Shown here piece by piece: positions 18,336 to 25,739 of a DNA stretch of 64,000 nucleotides. Every line of letters starts with the position of its first letter. The first letter of the stretch is position 1. A program made the translations under genes and the position numbers. The stretch lies in IMG/VR virus record IMGVR_UViG_3300023296_000646, positions 1 through 64,000 of that record, one strand, 5' to 3'. The notes beneath the pieces are model-generated. The model was not told the origin of the DNA, did no database searches, and saw only the letters and a list, made by a program, of their open reading frames with translations. This DNA comes from a virus.

Positions 18336-19244
18336 ATGAAACGTACAGACATTCATAGCGAATCTAATTTAATTCCATCTGATTATGAAGATGTAGGATA
18401 TTGGGATGCAAATCCTGGATATCCGCTTACTGAATGGGAATTGAAAGAACGTAGATGGTTTGTTGACTTAGTAATCAACAACAAATCTTCAATCCATGGT
18501 CTTGGACAATGTGCCCACTGTGGATCATACATTAGACATCACGTTTTATTTAAGCACATACCAACCGATACATATTTGGTAGTTGGTAACACTTGTGCAG
18601 AAAAGCGATTTGGATTTGATGATGCAGAATATGACGCATATCGAAACAGTTTATCCAATCGTCGTAAAGAAGCAGCACTCATTGGGAAACTAGAACTTTG
18701 GAAAAAATCAGATTCTAGAAACGAAGATGCGTACAATTTCATAATTGGAGAAGTTGCTGCAAATTTAATGATGAAGCATAATGGAAGTGCAAATTTTCTG
18801 TATAGTCTTCACGAGCAATTACTTTCAAAAAAGTATCTTTCAGAAAAACAAGTCGAAGCACTTCTTAAAATCAAATTTGAAAACGAAAAGTATATAAGTA
18901 GAATTGCAGAAAATGACTCTAAGTTATCTGATGTGATTGAAGGTTCTGGGATTACGCTAAACGGAATAATCAAAAAGGTAAAATTCGTTCCAGGATATAC
19001 TGTCAATAGTTTACCTACAGTAAAAATGACAGTATTAGATTCTAGAAATTTTATGGTCTTTGGATCATGCCCAACTTCAATTGTAAAAGAAGTTTGTGGA
19101 TACAATGCGTATGATAATGAAGATATAGAACCTCTAGTTGGAAAGGAACTTTCCTTTGTAGCAAATGTTACTCAATCTTCAGATCGACCAGTATTTGGAT
19201 TTTTTAAACGACCAAGAAAGGCAACACTTTCAAAAACAGCATAA
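18336..19244 (+). CDS. Unknown phage protein with a small zinc-binding-type motif
   Basis: A 302-residue protein of unknown function. An N-terminal region holds C59-x-x-C62 (GQCAHCGSYIRHH) and a further Cys at 87 in YLVVGNTCAEKRFG. This arrangement is seen in several uncharacterised phage proteins and probably forms one zinc site. The middle is helical and charged. The C-terminal third (ITLNGIIKKVKFVPGY, VKMTVLDSRNFMVFGS, ELSFVANVTQSSDRPVFGFFKRP) has the look of an OB-type nucleic-acid-binding barrel. It heads a compact plus-strand operon of small genes and is preceded by a host-type promoter, so it is probably made early. DNA or RNA binding is inference. Confidence 0.75.
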   Translation: MKRTDIHSESNLIPSDYEDVGYWDANPGYPLTEWELKERRWFVDLVINNKSSIHGLGQCAHCGSYIRHHVLFKHIPTDTYLVVGNTCAEKRFGFDDAEYDAYRNSLSNRRKEAALIGKLELWKKSDSRNEDAYNFIIGEVAANLMMKHNGSANFLYSLHEQLLSKKYLSEKQVEALLKIKFENEKYISRIAENDSKLSDVIEGSGITLNGIIKKVKFVPGYTVNSLPTVKMTVLDSRNFMVFGSCPTSIVKEVCGYNAYDNEDIEPLVGKELSFVANVTQSSDRPVFGFFKRPRKATLSKTA

Positions 19245-19252
19245 ATAATAAT

Positions 19253-19366
19253 ATGGCACTAAAAATAATAGGACTCGTTCTCATGTTTGCAATTCCTGCA
19301 GTATGGGCTATTGCATATGATTCATATTCAGGAAATAAAGATAAACGTGATAAACCAAAATGGTAA
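19253..19366 (+). CDS. Small single-span membrane protein (37 residues)
   Basis: A 37-residue frame starting ATG at 19253, eight bases after the previous stop and overlapping the next gene by seven bases (ATGGTAA). It has one hydrophobic segment (IIGLVLMFAIPAVWAIAY) followed by a short charged tail (GNKDKRDKPKW). The tight spacing on both sides supports a real gene. Function is unknown; it may act with the three-span membrane protein encoded next. Confidence 0.6.
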   Translation: MALKIIGLVLMFAIPAVWAIAYDSYSGNKDKRDKPKW

Positions 19367-19632
19367 ACACATTACTGTTAGGATTGTTTGGAACTGCAAT
19401 TCTTTTAGCTACAAGTAAAATGGGTATAATGTTATCTGTTAAACTGAAAACTAAGGGATTACCAGTTGTGATAGGAACAATAACACTTCAAATATTACTA
19501 ATCGGATTATATTCTGGAATTTGTCTTGCAGCTGGTGCAGATGAATTGATGTATGCGCTATCAATAGGATTTGGAATTTTTTTAGATGTAGGATACAAAA
19601 TCTATCTTGCACTGAACACAACACATAAGTAA
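19360..19632 (+). CDS. Small membrane protein, about three spans
   Basis: A 90-residue protein with hydrophobic stretches at about 3-25 (LLLGLFGTAILLATSKMGIM), 36-60 (VVIGTITLQILLIGLYSGIC) and 64-86 (LMYALSIGFGIFLDVGYKI). Its start overlaps the preceding small membrane gene by seven bases, and the next gene follows after six bases. It could be an inner-membrane modifier such as a superinfection or lysis-timing factor. No family is recognised, and holin is only one possibility because no lysin is visible nearby. Confidence 0.65.
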   Translation: MVNTLLLGLFGTAILLATSKMGIMLSVKLKTKGLPVVIGTITLQILLIGLYSGICLAAGADELMYALSIGFGIFLDVGYKIYLALNTTHK

Positions 19633-19638
19633 AACAAA

Positions 19639-19917
19639 ATGGGAATGAGCACGCGTGTGGAAGGCTTTAAAGCCAGAGACAAAAAGTGGGAAAAAATGGA
19701 AAAGGTCTGGGTTGCCTGCACTGATGCCGGTATTGATCTTCCTGAAGAAGTTGAAGATTTCTTTGAAGGTGTAAATCCTGTTGGAGAACCTGGGCAATCC
19801 GTTTCAATCGACGAATGCGTATCGGAATGGGGTGCAGATATGAGTCAAGGATATCAAGTTGAAATTGCAAAAATTCCAAAAGACATTACTCACATACGAT
19901 TTTCAAATAGTTGGTAA
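19639..19917 (+). CDS. Conserved hypothetical phage/plasmid-type protein (92 residues)
   Basis: The protein begins MGMSTRVEGFKARDKKWEKM and ends GYQVEIAKIPKDITHIRFSN. I recognise this pattern from small hypothetical proteins in phages and bacterial accessory DNA, where the start M-S-T-x-V-x-G-F-x-P-x-D-x-K-W-x-K-M and the end D-V-T-x-I-R-F are conserved. The middle is acidic (LPEEVEDFFEGVNP). No function is known to me. It lies in the plus-strand operon with six-base gaps on both sides. Confidence 0.7.
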   Translation: MGMSTRVEGFKARDKKWEKMEKVWVACTDAGIDLPEEVEDFFEGVNPVGEPGQSVSIDECVSEWGADMSQGYQVEIAKIPKDITHIRFSNSW

Positions 19918-19923
19918 ATTTCA

Positions 19924-20151
19924 ATGGGATACGTCCTATCTTATGGTGAGTGTGGTAAATGCGACGAAGGGTTTTCGTTTAATCCCACTACTGTCCCAAT
20001 TATTCAAACCGAACGTGGTGAACGTCTGCCAATATGTAGGGAATGCATAGAACGTGCAAATATAATCTTAGAAGCTATAGGTGCAGAACCGGAATATATA
20101 AACCCGAATGCATATTCATCTATAGACCCAAATACACTAAAGAAATGGTAG
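19924..20151 (+). CDS. Small Cys-rich, probably zinc-binding protein
   Basis: A 75-residue protein with two Cys pairs, C-x-x-C in GECGKCDEGFSF (near residues 10-13) and C-R-E-C in LPICRECIERANIIL (near 38-41). The spacing fits one four-Cys zinc site. The C-terminal half is a short helix and an Asn/Pro tail. Six bases follow the previous gene, and its stop is overlapped by seven bases by the next ATG. A zinc-ribbon adaptor is likely; target and function are unknown. Confidence 0.65.
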   Translation: MGYVLSYGECGKCDEGFSFNPTTVPIIQTERGERLPICRECIERANIILEAIGAEPEYINPNAYSSIDPNTLKKW

Positions 20152-20462
20152 ACGATAAACCAAGGAAAAAGATTACAAGATCTAGTCTTAAAAAATCTAT
20201 GCGGTTTGCTCTTAGAAAGCACAACGATCCATCTAACGTATTAACTGAAGATGAAAGTCTTTATGTTCTGCTAGAAATTATCGATCGATATGTTGAGCAA
20301 CAATTTAAAACCCATGGTAGAGAAAATGATTTTTTGACTAAAGATCACTATAGGCCAATGGTTTTAAATGGTTTAAGAGGGGCAATACATGATCATGGTC
20401 CCATTACTCCAGATCTAATTGGATCTGCTGTCAAGCGGATTGTTGGACAGATAGTTTGCTAA
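20145..20462 (+). CDS. Unknown helical phage protein (105 residues)
   Basis: The frame is open further upstream, but the ATG at 20145 is chosen because it overlaps the previous stop by seven bases (ATGGTAG), as elsewhere in this operon. The product begins MVDDKPRKKITRSSLKKSMR and is mostly helical: VLLEIIDRYVEQQFKTHGRE, then LNGLRGAIHDHGPITPDLIG and AVKRIVGQIVC. The N-terminus is strongly basic. No family is recognised. Its last 32 bases overlap the 3-prime end of the convergent ATP-grasp gene. A small nucleic-acid-binding or inhibitor protein would fit, but that is inference. Confidence 0.6.
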   Translation: MVDDKPRKKITRSSLKKSMRFALRKHNDPSNVLTEDESLYVLLEIIDRYVEQQFKTHGRENDFLTKDHYRPMVLNGLRGAIHDHGPITPDLIGSAVKRIVGQIVC

Positions 20463-21255
20463 CATAATCTGTTAGTGATCTTACATAGTCTTCAATATTC
20501 ATTTCGTAAAATCCACTTGAGTTGGAACAGTTACATTCTATAATGCTGTAACCTTCATTTGTAAGAGCAATGTCCATTGTAAATACATCATGAGGTGTAT
20601 AGATCTTACACATATCTTCTATAAATTTAATCATGCTATCTGGGATATCTGTTCCCGATTTAGATAGTTCATGATTTTCTCTGTATCTGGAACTTGCAAC
20701 TACCTTTCCGTTTACAACTTGGTTTCTCCATTCCTTTTTAATGGAGTATGCTTCATTGACCATAATTTTCGTATCAGGTCCCAATCCAATAATGTCATCC
20801 TTAAGAAGATTATTGTACCAACTTTGAATATCACCAAATCTTAGTACATCTCCAGCAAATGCCTTTGAATCGTCGTCAGGTCTAATAAACCATTGTTCGT
20901 CAATTGGTCTTTTTGAATTTGAAAATTCTTTAAATGTCATAAAACGTGGGTTATCTGAAAGCATATTTTTTCTTCCCCATTTATTCGCAAAATTTTCCAT
21001 ACTGAATTCGATTGGATCGAAAAATATACCAGGAGTGTCCACCTGTTCATTCAGGATGTTTGACATTAACGTAGTAGATCCATAGTAAATGTTTATCGCA
21101 TTGTCATCTACTGTATGTTTTGGTGATGTATGAAGAAATGGAATAACCTGTACCTCTTCATATTCAATACCCAATTTTTTAAATGTAATTCGTAATTTAT
21201 CCAGATCATTATCTGAAAGTAAATTACCTTGCATTATCCATCTAACTTTATTCAT
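20431..21255 (-). CDS. ATP-grasp domain protein (DUF4343-like)
   Basis: A 274-residue protein with the signature order of the ATP-grasp fold: FIRPDDDSKAFAGDV (residues 123-137, nucleotide-binding loop), KIMVNEAYSIKKEWRNQVVN (163-182), the strand VVASSRYR, D228 in FTMDIALTN, and the metal-binding IIECNCSNSSGFY (238-250, E240 and N242). ATP-grasp enzymes join a carboxylate to an amine or thiol using ATP. DUF4343-type versions are common in phages, with unknown substrates. It is the last gene of the minus-strand accessory cluster. Possible roles are modification of a host protein, a peptide tag or a small molecule. The fold is fairly sure; the substrate is unknown. Confidence 0.75.
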   Translation of the reverse strand: MNKVRWIMQGNLLSDNDLDKLRITFKKLGIEYEEVQVIPFLHTSPKHTVDDNAINIYYGSTTLMSNILNEQVDTPGIFFDPIEFSMENFANKWGRKNMLSDNPRFMTFKEFSNSKRPIDEQWFIRPDDDSKAFAGDVLRFGDIQSWYNNLLKDDIIGLGPDTKIMVNEAYSIKKEWRNQVVNGKVVASSRYRENHELSKSGTDIPDSMIKFIEDMCKIYTPHDVFTMDIALTNEGYSIIECNCSNSSGFYEMNIEDYVRSLTDYVSKLSVQQSA

Positions 21256-21270
21256 AATTTTTATATACAG

Positions 21271-21381
21271 CTAAAATATCTCGCAGTGTTCCTTTAACGC
21301 GTCTAGCATTTTCCATAACAATTGATCTTCTGTTACATTATAAAAATGCTGGTATTCTCTTTTAAATTTTTGTGCGTCCAT
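21271..21381 (-). CDS. Micro-protein (36 residues)
   Basis: The frame begins MDAQKFKREYQHFYNVTEDQ and ends LKEHCEIF. Its ATG at 21381 overlaps the end of the zinc-ribbon gene by 20 bases, and the stop lies 15 bases before the ATP-grasp start. It would be a single amphipathic helix. The coding-like composition and fit in the cluster support it. No homology is recognised. Confidence 0.45.
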   Translation of the reverse strand: MDAQKFKREYQHFYNVTEDQLLWKMLDALKEHCEIF

Positions 21382-21562
21382 TTGTCTTTGTATATTTAGC
21401 GGTTCCACATAGGCATGTCATCCCATCCTCAATTTCAACTGTTAGGTGCTCCCCACATTCTCTACATTTTATTGAAGCTGTAATACTATCAGCCAACGTA
21501 TTATTAGAAGTACCTGATTCGTCTCTAAGTCTCAAATTACGTATTAATTTTTTATATCCCAT
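21362..21562 (-). CDS. Small zinc-ribbon protein (66 residues)
   Basis: The N-terminal half is basic (MGYKKLIRNLRLRDESG). The C-terminal half is a four-Cys ribbon, C-R-E-C in SIKCRECGEHLTVEI followed by C-L-C in DGMTCLCGTAKY. That spacing is close to rubredoxin- or RNA-polymerase-type ribbons. The start overlaps the previous stop by one base. Small ribbons like this often bind RNA polymerase or nucleic acid; this is an inference from fold type only. Confidence 0.65.
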   Translation of the reverse strand: MGYKKLIRNLRLRDESGTSNNTLADSITASIKCRECGEHLTVEIEDGMTCLCGTAKYTKTNGRTKI

Positions 21563-21867
21563 TATTTTGTATAAAGTTTTCCATCTTGTTCCAATGTTGC
21601 TTTTACTTCCATAGATAATAACCTAGAAGTAATAGTATTCCATTCAGTTTCATTTTCCTTATCATACGTACGAATATTCAGATTTGTATTTAATAAGTCT
21701 TCGGGTCTTGGACAACTAACACTCATTGCCTTATACGCAAAACTCTTCATAGTCTCTCTACTTGGCTTAATTGAATAGTATCCAAATACTATTATTTCAT
21801 CACCATCTTCTAGTGTTAAAATGTAACTACTAATATCAATCTTTTCTGGTGTTTCTAAAATGTTCAT
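21562..21867 (-). CDS. Unknown accessory protein (101 residues)
   Basis: The protein begins MNILETPEKIDISSYILTLE, followed by DGDEIIVFGYYSIKPSRETM and a mixed alpha/beta body ending EVKATLEQDGKLYTK. No motif is recognised. It overlaps the upstream gene by 32 bases and the downstream one by one base. Membership of the tightly overlapping minus-strand accessory cluster is the main support. Confidence 0.55.
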   Translation of the reverse strand: MNILETPEKIDISSYILTLEDGDEIIVFGYYSIKPSRETMKSFAYKAMSVSCPRPEDLLNTNLNIRTYDKENETEWNTITSRLLSMEVKATLEQDGKLYTK

Positions 21868-22057
21868 TTTTTTGTTGTTCTATTTCGCTTTTCATACATT
21901 GTGTTAAATGATCTATTAGACCCTTGTATTGTCTATACATTTTAAATGCACAGATCGGCTTTGTAAACCATTCCCACCATAGAGGCATCATACCCATTTT
22001 AACTCTTAGTTCACTAGCAGTCTCAATTGTCCATGTTGCTTTCAATTCTCGTTTCAT
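21836..22057 (-). CDS. Unknown small accessory protein (73 residues)
   Basis: A basic protein beginning MKRELKATWTIETASELRVK, with an aromatic patch PLWWEWFTKPICAF that may touch a membrane, then a helical region MYRQYKGLIDHLTQCMKSEI and a charged tail. Its ATG overlaps the preceding stop by four bases (ATGA), and its end overlaps the next gene by 32 bases. No known family is recognised; a peripheral membrane protein is possible. Confidence 0.5.
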   Translation of the reverse strand: MKRELKATWTIETASELRVKMGMMPLWWEWFTKPICAFKMYRQYKGLIDHLTQCMKSEIEQQKNEHFRNTRKD

Positions 22058-22251
22058 ATTCTTATAAACCCTTCAATTCTAGTTTCTGCTTCTGCTATTG
22101 TATCTTCTATTGACATATCTAATAGGTGATTAGCAACCTCTAACTTTCTCATTGCATCCTTTGGCAAATCACCAGTTGTTATGGTACAATACACCATAGG
22201 TCTAATCATTTGTTTACCATAGAATGGTGGAGCTACCATGCCTACACACAT
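22054..22251 (-). CDS. Unknown small accessory protein (65 residues)
   Basis: The protein begins MCVGMVAPPFYGKQMIRPMV, and the second half is an acidic helix (DAMRKLEVANHLLDMSIEDT, then AEAETRIEGFIRI). An ATGA overlap couples it to the next gene, and a 25-base gap separates it from the preceding one. The start is uncertain because there are internal Met codons at positions 5, 15 and 19. Function is unknown. Confidence 0.5.
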   Translation of the reverse strand: MCVGMVAPPFYGKQMIRPMVYCTITTGDLPKDAMRKLEVANHLLDMSIEDTIAEAETRIEGFIRI

Positions 22252-22276
22252 TAATATCGTCCGTTACAAGATTTTG

Positions 22277-22513
22277 TCATCTGTGTGATCCGTGATTTAA
22301 TTGTCTAGTTGTTATTTGAACGGGGTAATGAGAAATAGATTTTAATCTTTTATCTAAAGTTTCTATTACTGCTCCCATATCTCCATCATCTGGATTTTCA
22401 GTAATCATTGAAGATATTCCATGTTCTGCTAGAGTCTTATGTATCAAATATGCTATTGATGATTTACCTTTAGCAGTATCTGTATATACATAAATTTGTG
22501 TTGTGTTTTTCAT
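22277..22513 (-). CDS. Mini P-loop-like protein (78 residues)
   Basis: The N-terminus IYVYTDTAKGKSSIAYLIHK has the strand-loop-helix shape of a Walker A motif, with GKSS present but the first Gly of GxxxxGK[ST] replaced (T-D-T-A-K-G-K-S). A second strand, GISSMITENPDDGDMGAVIE, follows as in small nucleotide kinases. At 78 residues it is far too short for a full kinase, with no visible Walker B or lid. It may be a reduced nucleotide-binding module. It lies four bases after the preceding gene. Confidence 0.55.
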   Translation of the reverse strand: MKNTTQIYVYTDTAKGKSSIAYLIHKTLAEHGISSMITENPDDGDMGAVIETLDKRLKSISHYPVQITTRQLNHGSHR

Positions 22514-22517
22514 ATTG

Positions 22518-22730
22518 TTAATATCCCCATGCGTATTGAATCATAATGCGCTTTGATGGTGTAAATGTAATTGGACTTATTACAATAGGTGATGTTGTAT
22601 ATCTAGAAATATAAATAATTTCTCCACGATGATCTCTATATTCAATTGCAAGTTCTTGGGCAGTTTTAGCATATAGCTCATACTCTTCATCAATTTTACC
22701 ATGAATATCTAACATGACTTGAGGTTTCAT
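22518..22730 (-). CDS. Unknown small accessory protein (70 residues)
   Basis: The protein begins MKPQVMLDIHGKIDEEYELY, with a short helix (AKTAQELAIEYRDHRGEI) and a beta-rich C-terminus (YISRYTTSPIVISPITFTPS, ending KRIMIQYAWGY). No family is recognised. It sits between the Tat-leader gene (38-base gap) and the mini P-loop gene (4-base gap). Confidence 0.5.
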   Translation of the reverse strand: MKPQVMLDIHGKIDEEYELYAKTAQELAIEYRDHRGEIIYISRYTTSPIVISPITFTPSKRIMIQYAWGY

Positions 22731-22768
22731 TTTTTTCCACTTTAAAATTCTAGGTTTGCCTGCTGAAT

Positions 22769-22981
22769 CTAAAATGGCTCATCAGATGCATCTACTATTT
22801 TACATGGAACCCCTTCTGCTCTGATCATTTCAACTAACCGTTCTAGATCAAGTTCGTATTCGCTAGGCTCGTATGGTGTAGGTACTGTTTTTACGTCGCT
22901 TACAGCACTATCATTACCAAGCTTAGCCAATGGTGCAATTGGAAGCAAAGCTCCCATTTTTAATATGTCTCGTCTTTTCAC
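22769..22981 (-). CDS. Small protein with a twin-arginine (Tat) type signal peptide
   Basis: The start is GTG at 22981, with an AGG ribosome-binding site nine bases upstream. The N-terminus MKRRDILKMGALLPIAPLAK fits a Tat leader: the R-R-D-I-L-K core matches (S/T)RRxFLK in spacing, followed by a weakly hydrophobic stretch. The mature part would be about 45 residues, acidic, with one Cys (GVPCKIVDASDEPF). Tat export places folded proteins in the periplasm. It is the first gene of the minus-strand accessory cluster, just behind a host-type promoter, so it is probably early. It has no lipobox. Function is unknown. Confidence 0.6.
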   Translation of the reverse strand: MKRRDILKMGALLPIAPLAKLGNDSAVSDVKTVPTPYEPSEYELDLERLVEMIRAEGVPCKIVDASDEPF

Positions 22982-22998
22982 TGATTTACCTATTATGA

Positions 22999-23027
22999 AT
23001 TATATGTAACTAACGATATGTGGGTAA
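22999..23027 (-). promoter_or_regulatory. Putative sigma70-type promoter of the minus-strand accessory cluster
   Basis: On the minus strand TATAAT lies at 23004-22999 with TTACCC 17 bases upstream (23027-23022). It lies 18 bases before the GTG of the Tat-leader gene and after the capsid terminator. The perfect -10 and weak -35 suggest an early, host-polymerase promoter. Confidence 0.45.
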
Positions 23028-23039
23028 GTTTCAACAAAA

Positions 23040-23070
23040 CAAAAAAAGGGAGACCCGTTAGGATCTCCCT
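23040..23070 (-). terminator. Rho-independent terminator of the capsid gene
   Basis: On the minus strand AGGGAGATCC (23070-23061) pairs with GGGTCTCCCT (23056-23047), with a four-base loop and one G-T pair, followed by TTTTTTT. It lies about 35 bases after the major capsid stop and would insulate the accessory cluster from capsid transcription. Confidence 0.9.
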
Positions 23071-23104
23071 CTTAATCTTTAAGTATTTATCTAATCAATT
23101 AAGA

Positions 23105-24715
23105 TTAAACTTGGTCCATATCACCAACGTATACTTTCCCGTAAAACTCTGGGCGAATCATTTTTTTAGCGTAACGGGTCATAACTCCCCTACGTGGTGT
23201 GAAGTTGGTCGGATCCAGAACAACAGGTGTTTGGATAAGTGGTACGTATGGAGCGTACACTGCACCTGTTTCCATGAATGAAGCGCCTTTATATCCCATA
23301 AGGATTACGTTTTCAACCATGTAAGGATTCTTGTAAACCGTATAACGGTTTCTAATTGTTCCTACAGCTTCAACACCAGCAGCAAACTGTGCTGAGTTTC
23401 CATCCGTATTAACATTGAATCCTGGAACTGATTCTAGAATCGTTGCTACATCCGGAGATGTTACAAGGAAGTTAGCCCCACCCTTCATCGTTAGACGATG
23501 GATGATATTAGATACCTTGTGCAATTTGATTCCTAGAGTGGCAAACCAAGTATTTTTCTGGTATGCTGACGCTGATGCTGAACTAGAATCCGCGACGAAT
23601 GCCGTTTGATCCGAATTGATTTCATAGCCAACCTTAGCTGACCAATATTCAACAGTCTGTGCACCCTTGATAAGCATATCAAGAATTTCTAGATCGATTT
23701 CTCTAGAGATATGATCACTAAGCAATGTAGTAAGCTCTGCTTCTGCGTCGATTGAGTGATACGCGTTCAAGTCTTGTGCCATTTCTGGTGTCCAACTTGC
23801 CTTCAACCTTTTGGTTTTCGCAACAATCTGCTCGCTACGTAGTTCCATATCAACCTGTGGAATTCCAAGGTCAGTAATAGTTCCAGTACCGTCTGATTGA
23901 TCTTCAAAGTCGCCACGGGTTGAATCCGTAGGCTGCACATGGTAATCAACAACTACTTGCGTAATTGGTGCTGATCCGGATACAATAAAGTAAACGTTTG
24001 TAGCGTCTACAGTAGTATATCGTGGATAGTAACTCTGAGCAGCAGCAAAATTTGATCCTGAGATTTCAAAAGCACGAATGCCTTCTAAGTCTGGACGTGT
24101 ATATCCTGATAGAGCTGAGGTAACTTTATGAAGTCTACCTGCTGCAGCAGAAGCTGAAAGATCTGCATCAAAGTTTACATCTTTCCAAGACGCCGTAGTG
24201 TCTGTAGGAGATGCAACCATTGTTACCTGTGAGTTGTTCGATGTATATCCGAAACGACCTGCATCATATAGACCACCAGTAGCAGTCTGTGTACGATTTT
24301 CTGCAAGACCTGTTCCACCGAATAGTGACGAGCCAGAATATGCAGGCTTACCTGCTTGGTTTGTCGCATACTTATAATCTAGATAAAAGATTAGTCCGGA
24401 TGGAAGATTCATTGGCTGTACTGATACAAATTCTTTTGCAGCAATTTCACCAAAGACGCGACGAACAAGCGGAAGAGCTACACCATTCCATTGTTCAGCG
24501 CCGTTGGAATTACCAACGTTTGTGGTTTCGTCAATCAATTGACGTGCTTGGTTTTCCAGAAGTACGGCCATACCACGAGCTTCGTAATCTGTTTTAAAGC
24601 CTTCTAGAAGTCCAGTTGGTTCCCATTTAGCCTTCAATCCGCGAGTTGCCTCTAGAATTTGTTGCTGAATGTTATTTGAACTTTCTAATAGTCCTTGAAT
24701 ATCTTGTGTATTCAT
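23105..24715 (-). CDS. Major capsid protein, gp23-like
   Basis: A 536-residue protein close to T4 gp23 (521). Conserved blocks are visible: ALPLVRRVFGEIAAKEFVSV followed by QPMNLPSGLIFYLDYKY, the mid-protein EMAQDLNAYHSIDAEAELTT segment, GGANFLVTSPDVATILESVP, YKNPYMVENVILMGYKG, and the C-terminal FTPRRGVMTRYAKKMIRPEF. The N-terminal ~63 residues form a helical propeptide ending RQLIDETT, where I61-D62-E63 fits the L/I-x-E site of the prohead protease, so the mature chain probably starts at T64. A strong ribosome-binding site (GAGGAAATAAC) and strong terminator suit high expression. It follows the scaffold gene by 13 bases. Confidence 0.95.
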   Translation of the reverse strand: MNTQDIQGLLESSNNIQQQILEATRGLKAKWEPTGLLEGFKTDYEARGMAVLLENQARQLIDETTNVGNSNGAEQWNGVALPLVRRVFGEIAAKEFVSVQPMNLPSGLIFYLDYKYATNQAGKPAYSGSSLFGGTGLAENRTQTATGGLYDAGRFGYTSNNSQVTMVASPTDTTASWKDVNFDADLSASAAAGRLHKVTSALSGYTRPDLEGIRAFEISGSNFAAAQSYYPRYTTVDATNVYFIVSGSAPITQVVVDYHVQPTDSTRGDFEDQSDGTGTITDLGIPQVDMELRSEQIVAKTKRLKASWTPEMAQDLNAYHSIDAEAELTTLLSDHISREIDLEILDMLIKGAQTVEYWSAKVGYEINSDQTAFVADSSSASASAYQKNTWFATLGIKLHKVSNIIHRLTMKGGANFLVTSPDVATILESVPGFNVNTDGNSAQFAAGVEAVGTIRNRYTVYKNPYMVENVILMGYKGASFMETGAVYAPYVPLIQTPVVLDPTNFTPRRGVMTRYAKKMIRPEFYGKVYVGDMDQV

Positions 24716-24728
24716 TGTTATTTCCTCT

Positions 24729-25739
24729 TTATGATTTAATGTTAGCTAATTCTTGGAATCTCGTACGCATGTTAACTTCTGAGATAATTTCTTTGTCTAC
24801 AGCTTTGGGTTTAGTCGATGCTATAGTCTTAGAACTTGATCCTTCAGAAATCTTAACGCGTTTGGCTACCGAATTAGGAAATGCTTTTGCTAAGGTTGCA
24901 TATACAAGCTTAACTTCACGTGTTGAATTCGCTCTGTCAAGAGTTTCAATAACTTGTGATTTTTGTGCATTGTCCATATCGAAAGCACGGAACAATTTAT
25001 TTGAGAATAAAAGTTTCGAATTTAAAAGATTCACTTCGTTGATTTTATCCTTAAGGAATATTACAACGTCACGATGTTCTTTTAAAGAAGCTTGAAGTTC
25101 TACCCTTTCGGTACGCAGTGTTTCAAGCTCTCGTGTTGAATCTTCTTTTTCTTCTAATTCTTCCGCTTCGTCTAGAGCACGTAAGATTTCGTCTAAGTCA
25201 AGGTCTTCATCATCTTCATCATCTTCATCATCTTCGTCTGCATCATCACTTTCGTCAACGGTATCGTCTTCCTCATCGTATTCGACTTCGTCGTCTTCAT
25301 CGCCATCGTTGTGATCTTCATTTACAGATTCATCTGATTCCAATTCTGCTATGATTTCGTCAAGATCAAGACCATCGTCATCATCTTCTTCGTCATCATC
25401 CCCAGCTTCGTCTTCGTCTTCGTTCTCTACTACTGCTTCATCTTCGTCAATCGATTCGCCTTCGTCGTCTGATTCTTCATCATCAACTACTTCACCATTT
25501 TCGGCTTTAGTCTCGTTTGCATTTTCTGATTTAGCTTCGTCTACTTCATCTCCATCCTCTTCATCATCACTTTCGTAATCATCATCATCCATATCATCCA
25601 TTTCAGCCTGTAGCTTTCTAGATAACATTGATTGGAGTTTTGGAGTAAAAGCTTCTTCTAATACCAGTTTGGCATTTTCAAGGGCTGTCTCGCGAACTAA
25701 CTTCGCTTCTGCAACAGCTTCCTTAAGCAAGTCACTCAT
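24729..25739 (-). CDS. Prohead core scaffold protein, gp22-like
   Basis: The frame is open to 25778, but the start at 25739 is chosen because it gives the typical scaffold N-terminus MSDLLKEAVAEAKLVRETAL and has an AGAGAAA ribosome-binding site. The protein is 336 residues: an N-terminal helix, a very acidic middle of Asp/Glu runs (about residues 50-190), then a coiled-coil region (TLRTERVELQASLKEHRDVV) and a C-terminal domain. Extreme acidity, helicity and position directly before the capsid gene fit T4 gp22, the main scaffold, which is degraded by the prohead protease during maturation. The acidic block is longer than in T4 (gp22 has 269 residues). Confidence 0.85.
   Translation of the reverse strand: MSDLLKEAVAEAKLVRETALENAKLVLEEAFTPKLQSMLSRKLQAEMDDMDDDDYESDDEEDGDEVDEAKSENANETKAENGEVVDDEESDDEGESIDEDEAVVENEDEDEAGDDDEEDDDDGLDLDEIIAELESDESVNEDHNDGDEDDEVEYDEEDDTVDESDDADEDDEDDEDDEDLDLDEILRALDEAEELEEKEDSTRELETLRTERVELQASLKEHRDVVIFLKDKINEVNLLNSKLLFSNKLFRAFDMDNAQKSQVIETLDRANSTREVKLVYATLAKAFPNSVAKRVKISEGSSSKTIASTKPKAVDKEIISEVNMRTRFQELANIKS

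Noticed and set aside
20043-20144. N-terminal extension of the 105-residue plus-strand gene
   Set aside because: It overlaps almost half of the preceding gene; the ATG at 20145 gives the ATGGTAG overlap used in this operon.
25118-25578. His/Leu/Arg-rich and Ser-run plus-strand frames opposite the scaffold gene
   Set aside because: They are shadows of the GAT/GAA-rich acidic block of the gp22-like scaffold.
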